Both the position numbers and the translations under genes were made by a program. This document shows positions 1 to 2,830 of a DNA stretch of 5,305 nucleotides, one piece after another. Each line of letters begins with the position of its first letter. The first letter of the stretch is position 1. The notes below the pieces were generated by a model. The model made no database searches. It was not told where the DNA came from and saw only the letters and a program-made list of their open reading frames with translations. The DNA is from Candidatus Gottesmanbacteria bacterium (GTDB lineage Bacteria; Patescibacteriota; Microgenomatia; 2-02-FULL-39-11), in contig JACREK010000003.1 of the NCBI GenBank assembly GCA_016218275.1, forward strand, positions 1 through 5,305. The letters are read 5' to 3'.

Positions 1-1
1 A

Positions 2-364
2 CGGTTGGCTGTGGCCCGCGGACAGGGAGATTTGTCGGAAAACAGCGAATATGCTGCAGCAAGGCAGGATCTTGCTTTTATAGATGGACGCATAGTCGAA
101 CTTGAAGCTGTTATAAATGAAGCCAAGATTATCGGCAGCCACCCCAAATCAAAAATAGATGTTGGTTGCAAAGTGACACTGCATGTAAACGGTAAAAAAG
201 ATACATTTACTATTGTCGGTGAATGGGAGGCAGATCCCGCTCAGCAAAAGATTTCCCACTCTTCACCTTTGGGAAAAGCACTCCTTGGTAAAAAAGTAGG
301 GGAAAAAGTTGAGGTGGAAGCGCCGGTGGGAAAAATTCTTTATAAGATCCTCTCGATTGAATAA
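2..364 (+). CDS. greA: Transcript cleavage (elongation) factor GreA, 3' part
   Basis: GreA binds the secondary channel of RNA polymerase and stimulates cleavage of backtracked RNA, rescuing stalled elongation complexes in the cytoplasm. The reading frame is open from the left edge, and 120 residues are visible against about 158 usual for the family, so roughly 35-40 N-terminal residues lie outside. The fragment opens in the first coiled-coil helix. It carries the signature GDLSENSEY (visible residues 9-17), with the acidic tip residues Asp10 and Glu13 that position the catalytic metal in the family. The second helix follows (GRIVELEAVINEAKII). The C-terminal FKBP-like domain shows the typical EADP, then SPLGKALLGKKVGEKV, and ends KILYKILSIE. 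The TTG at position 5 is an internal codon, not the start. The gene ends in TAA, 24 bases before a strong terminator, so it closes its transcription unit. Nothing looks degraded. Confidence 0.96.
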   Translation, partial: RLAVARGQGDLSENSEYAAARQDLAFIDGRIVELEAVINEAKIIGSHPKSKIDVGCKVTLHVNGKKDTFTIVGEWEADPAQQKISHSSPLGKALLGKKVGEKVEVEAPVGKILYKILSIE

Positions 365-388
365 TATTATCGATAATTTGTTAATTCC

Positions 389-411
389 AACCCCGCCAAC
401 GGCGGGGTTTT
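389..411 (+). terminator. Intrinsic terminator after greA
   Basis: A perfect 9-bp stem (AACCCCGCC at 389-397 with GGCGGGGTT at 401-409) closes a 3-base AAC loop. The arm ends in a TTTT run (408-411) followed by more T-rich sequence. The GC-rich stem stands out in this AT-rich gap and fits a rho-independent terminator for greA. It also isolates lysS, whose promoter begins two bases later. Confidence 0.9.
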
Positions 412-412
412 G

Positions 413-421
413 TGTTAAAAT
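413..421 (+). promoter_or_regulatory. Extended -10 promoter of lysS (leaderless)
   Basis: TGT followed by TAAAAT (416-421) matches the extended -10 pattern TGN-TATAAT, with 5 of 6 hexamer bases. No -35 can be placed: the region 17 bp upstream is the GC-rich terminator stem, and extended -10 promoters can work without one. With the usual distance from hexamer to +1, transcription would begin at about 428-431, at or just before the lysS ATG. No Shine-Dalgarno sequence precedes that ATG, which agrees with a leaderless mRNA. secA has the same arrangement. Confidence 0.6.
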
Positions 422-430
422 AATCTCTGT

Positions 431-2002
431 ATGTTCTGGGCAGACAGAATTGCCAAAGAAATTATTTCAACCAAAAAATATAAGCCTTATTGGGTAGATG
501 ACATGTTTACCCCTTCCGGTTTTGCCCATATTGGTTCCCTCAGAGGACCATTGGTGCATGATTTGATTTATCGGGCATTGATAGATGATAAAGTTAAAGC
601 CAGCTCGACATATATTTTTAATGATTTTGACCCGATTGACGGATTGCCGCCGGAATTGGTGAATAAATTTAAGCAATATCTGGGATTTCCTTTAAGACTT
701 GCGCCATCTCCAGAACCCGGGTTTGACAGTTTTGCCGATTATTTTACTTCTGATTTTCAAAATGTATTAAAAAATTTAGGTGTGAGTGCAAAATTTCTCT
801 CATCGTGGAATATGTATCATGATGGAAAATTTAATGAAGTTATAAAAATTGCTCTTTCTAATGCTCCCAAAATACAGGATATTTATCAGAAAGTCTCAGG
901 AAGCAAGAAACGCGAAAAAGGCTGGTTACCGCTTCAGGTAATTTGTGAAAGATGCGGCAAACTTGGTACAACCCGTGTATTTGCTTGGGATGGAAAAAAA
1001 GTGGAATATAGCTGCGAACCTGAAATGGTTCTATGGGCTAAAGGTTGCGGATATAGAGGAAAAGTGAGTCCATTTGACGGAAACGGTAAGCTGCCTTGGA
1101 AAGTTGACTGGCCGGCTCATTGGAAAGTATTGGGAGTAACTATTGAAGGAGCGGGAAAAGATCATTCTTCAGCGGGAGGATCCCGCGATATTGCCAAAGA
1201 GCTTTGCAAACATGTTTTTCAATATCCAAATCCCTTTAATCTGCCTTATGAGTTTTTTCTGATAGGCGGTAAAAAAATGTCATCCTCCAAAGGTTTGGGA
1301 CTTAAAGCACGCGATTTAACCAGTTTGCTGCCCGCTGCAGTTGCCAGATTTCTTTTTGTCCGCACAGACTTTCGCCAGACTATCGAATTTGATCCGCTGG
1401 AAACTTATGCCATTCCCGACTTATTTGATGAGTACGACCGCTGTTTCAGGGCATATATAAAAGGAAGCGACGAAAATTTAGCTCGGGCTTTTGAACTGTC
1501 TCAAATAGGAAAAATACCGGCAAGAAAAGACATATTTTTACCACGCTTCCGCGATGTTGCCAATTATTTACAGCTTCCCAGTGTAGATTTGCAGAAAAAA
1601 TTTGCGGAAATTAAAGGAGCAAAATTAACCGCTGATGAATCTACAATTCTTCACGAAAGGCAAAATTATGCCAAAATTTGGCTTGCCGATTATGCTCCGT
1701 ATGAAACAAAAATTGAGATAAAAGAAGAGGTTCCGCAGGAAGCTAAGAATTTGACCGCAGCGCAAAGAAAGTACTTGAAAGAGCTGTTAAAAGTATTGGG
1801 AAAGGTGAAAGACAGCTCCTCTTTGGAGAAGAAATTATATGAGATTGCCAAAAATTCAGGTATCTCTGCAAAAGATGCATTTGCGGCTATATATCTGCCG
1901 CTTTTAGGTAAAACCTCAGGTCCAAAAGCTGCTCCATTTCTGCTTTCTCTTGAACGCAGGACTGTCATAAAAAGATTTCAGGAGGTGACTTTGTCATCCT
2001 GA
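431..2002 (+). CDS. lysS: Lysyl-tRNA synthetase, class I
   Basis: Charges tRNA-Lys with lysine using ATP, in the cytoplasm. This is the class I (archaeal-type) enzyme, unrelated in fold to the class II LysRS of most bacteria. The 523 residues match the usual family length. The N-terminus MFWADRIAKEI is typical. The HIGH-type signature is TPSGFAHIGS (HIGS at 33-36) in the Rossmann fold, and the KMSKS-type loop is KMSSSKG (282-288). Cys172, Cys175, Cys195 and Cys206 look like a zinc-binding insertion. GAGKDHSSAGGSRDIAKEL (240-258) is a conserved active-site segment. The rest is the helical anticodon-binding region. ATG 431 is the only plausible start, because an in-frame TAA lies at 416-418, and it has no Shine-Dalgarno sequence. 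The gene follows the greA terminator and has its own extended -10. Its last codons (TTG TCA TCC TGA) lie in palindromic repeat A, so the repeat supplies the stop. The C-terminus still looks complete. Confidence 0.95.
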   Translation: MFWADRIAKEIISTKKYKPYWVDDMFTPSGFAHIGSLRGPLVHDLIYRALIDDKVKASSTYIFNDFDPIDGLPPELVNKFKQYLGFPLRLAPSPEPGFDSFADYFTSDFQNVLKNLGVSAKFLSSWNMYHDGKFNEVIKIALSNAPKIQDIYQKVSGSKKREKGWLPLQVICERCGKLGTTRVFAWDGKKVEYSCEPEMVLWAKGCGYRGKVSPFDGNGKLPWKVDWPAHWKVLGVTIEGAGKDHSSAGGSRDIAKELCKHVFQYPNPFNLPYEFFLIGGKKMSSSKGLGLKARDLTSLLPAAVARFLFVRTDFRQTIEFDPLETYAIPDLFDEYDRCFRAYIKGSDENLARAFELSQIGKIPARKDIFLPRFRDVANYLQLPSVDLQKKFAEIKGAKLTADESTILHERQNYAKIWLADYAPYETKIEIKEEVPQEAKNLTAAQRKYLKELLKVLGKVKDSSSLEKKLYEIAKNSGISAKDAFAAIYLPLLGKTSGPKAAPFLLSLERRTVIKRFQEVTLSS

Positions 2003-2074
2003 GGCCCGCAGGCCGAAGGATCCCAATCATTTTTGTAATTCTTAACGGGATTCTTCATTTCATTCAGAATGACA
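1992..2074. repeat. Palindromic intergenic repeat A (TGTCATCCTGA type)
   Basis: A long imperfect inverted repeat overlaps the lysS 3' end. The outer arms are TGTCATCCTGA (1992-2002) and TCAGAATGACA (2064-2074), pairing over 11 positions with one mismatch that would be a wobble-type or mismatched pair. The inner arms are GAAGGATCCC (2015-2024) and GGGATTCTTC (2047-2056), with one mismatch. A small hairpin, GGCC-CGCA-GGCC (2003-2014), lies inside the left arm. The element has no coding capacity and no clear target-site duplication, and it resembles dispersed REP/MITE-like repeats of the 'GTCATTCTGAG...GAAGAATC' kind known from many bacterial genomes. Transcribed, it would fold into a stem-loop at the lysS mRNA 3' end. 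It lacks a clean U-run, so I do not call it an intrinsic terminator. Confidence 0.8.
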
Positions 2075-2075
2075 C

Positions 2076-2084
2076 TGTTAGTTT
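2076..2084 (+). promoter_or_regulatory. Possible weak extended -10 for the methyltransferase-like gene
   Basis: TGT followed by TAGTTT (2079-2084) keeps TGN and the important first T, second A and last T of the -10 hexamer, but matches only 3 of 6 bases. The predicted +1 falls at about 2091, exactly the ATG, which would again give a leaderless mRNA. There is no credible -35. The call rests mainly on its likeness to the lysS and secA arrangement; readthrough from lysS is an equally good source of transcripts. Confidence 0.3.
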
Positions 2085-2090
2085 TAATAA

Positions 2091-2717
2091 ATGAAACTTT
2101 TATCTTATCTTTTTCCTCAACTTTTATCTACATATCATTCAAAAATAAATGGTGAAATAAAAGTGGTTGAATCTTTTGGAAGAAGAGCAATTTACGTTGA
2201 TGGAGCGCCTCAGAGTGGAGCCGAGATTTGGCCAATGTGGGAAAAAATAATTAAAAATTTAGAATTAAAAATTAAAAATTGTTTGATATTGGGTGTAGGC
2301 GGGGGAGATGTAATTAAAATTATCAGAAAATATTATCCCGAAGCAGTAATAACGGGAGTAGAAATAGATCCAATAATGATTGATATTGCCAGAAAATATT
2401 TTAATATCAAATCTTCTGATAAATTAAAAATTATCCATGCAGATGCTTTTGCCTGGATTAAACTCGAGAAGAAGAAATTCGATCTTATTATTTTTGATTT
2501 GTATTTAGGCAAGTTCAACCCGCCAAACGCGCGTACAATTTCTTTTTTAGATGATCTGAAGAAGTTATCAAATGACAGGGGTTTTATTCTTTACAACGCC
2601 CATTACCAGAATGATGAGGAAGAGTACGAAAGATTATTGAAAGATTGTCACATAGTATTTCGTCACGCAGAATTATTACTTTCATCTCCATACAGCAGAA
2701 TACTTAGCCTTCGATGA
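2091..2717 (+). CDS. Spermidine-synthase-like / class I SAM-methyltransferase-fold protein
   Basis: A 208-residue cytoplasmic protein with the Rossmann fold shared by SAM-dependent methyltransferases and spermidine synthases. An N-terminal beta segment, RRAIYVDGAPQSG (31-43), resembles the DG..QS strand of spermidine synthases. Motif I is CLILGVGGGDVIKII (64-78), the acidic ribose-binding end of beta 2 is TGVEIDP (Glu91), the adenine-contact Asp117 sits in HADAF, and FDLIIFDLYLG (130-140) keeps Asp136. The DE-YHE and DSTDP-type segments expected in true spermidine synthases are missing or altered, and the length is shorter than the usual 280-300, so aminopropyl transfer is doubtful. The natural substrate cannot be read from the sequence. 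ATG 2091 follows directly on an in-frame TAA (2088-2090), which fixes the start; there is no Shine-Dalgarno sequence. The gene is bracketed by repeats A and B. Residues 52-63 are encoded by a period-7 A/T repeat. Confidence 0.85.
   Translation: MKLLSYLFPQLLSTYHSKINGEIKVVESFGRRAIYVDGAPQSGAEIWPMWEKIIKNLELKIKNCLILGVGGGDVIKIIRKYYPEAVITGVEIDPIMIDIARKYFNIKSSDKLKIIHADAFAWIKLEKKKFDLIIFDLYLGKFNPPNARTISFLDDLKKLSNDRGFILYNAHYQNDEEEYERLLKDCHIVFRHAELLLSSPYSRILSLR
2246..2280. repeat. Degenerate period-7 A/T array (AAAAATT) inside the methyltransferase-like gene
   Basis: Five consecutive 7-base units read AATAATT, AAAAATT, TAGAATT, AAAAATT, AAAAATT. The three identical copies are at 2253-2259, 2267-2273 and 2274-2280. 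They encode IKNLELKIKN-like residues just before motif I of the SAM-binding fold, a place where a surface linker is expected. Confidence 0.7.
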
Positions 2718-2721
2718 ACTT

Positions 2722-2798
2722 TGTCATTGCGAACCAAAGGTGAAGCAATCTTTATTATTTGTAAAGATTGCCGCGTCGCTTCGCTCCTCGCAATGACA
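2722..2798. repeat. Palindromic intergenic repeat B (TGTCATTGCGA type)
   Basis: A long inverted repeat begins four bases after the stop of the methyltransferase-like gene. The outer arms are a perfect 11-bp match: TGTCATTGCGA (2722-2732) and TCGCAATGACA (2788-2798). The inner arms are a perfect 9-bp match: GCAATCTTT (2745-2753) and AAAGATTGC (2763-2771), closing a 9-base loop. Between them the two sides differ: CGAACCAAAGGTGAAG on the left against the complement of a GAGGAGCGAAGCGACGCGG-like segment on the right. This is the widespread 'GTCATTGCGAG...GAAGCAATCT' class of non-coding dispersed repeat, probably REP/MITE-like. It has no coding capacity and no obvious target-site duplication. Its right tip supplies a -35-like ATGACA for secA. 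Confidence 0.82.
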
Positions 2799-2821
2799 CA
2801 AGGTAACAAAGATGGTAAAAT
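2793..2821 (+). promoter_or_regulatory. secA promoter: repeat-derived -35 plus extended -10
   Basis: The -35 is ATGACA (2793-2798, 5 of 6 bases of TTGACA) and forms the last bases of repeat B. A 17-bp spacer leads to TAAAAT (2816-2821, 5 of 6 bases of TATAAT), preceded by TGG (2813-2815), giving an extended -10. The predicted +1 is about 2828-2831, so the secA ATG would be at or within about 3 bases of the 5' end. No Shine-Dalgarno sequence precedes it. Confidence 0.6.
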
Positions 2822-2830
2822 TAAAGTCTC

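Noticed and set aside
309..497. A 62-codon frame spanning the greA end, terminator and lysS start.
   Set aside because: It crosses a strong terminator and overlaps two well-supported genes in another frame, with no recognisable protein features.
1980..1988. AGGAGGTGA, a perfect Shine-Dalgarno-like sequence at the end of lysS.
   Set aside because: No start codon with a meaningful frame follows at suitable spacing; the TTG at 1991 is the lysS frame, three codons from its stop. It encodes part of the LysRS C-terminus and is probably chance.
1992..2074. Repeat A (and repeat B) as ordinary rho-independent terminators.
   Set aside because: The stems are long with large internal differences and no T-run follows the arms; their sequence matches dispersed palindromic repeats rather than terminators.
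2753..2758. TATTAT in the loop of repeat B as an alternative -10 for secA, with TTGCGA (2727-2732) as -35.
   Set aside because: The spacer would be 20 bp and the -35 match is weak; the pair at 2793-2821 fits much better.
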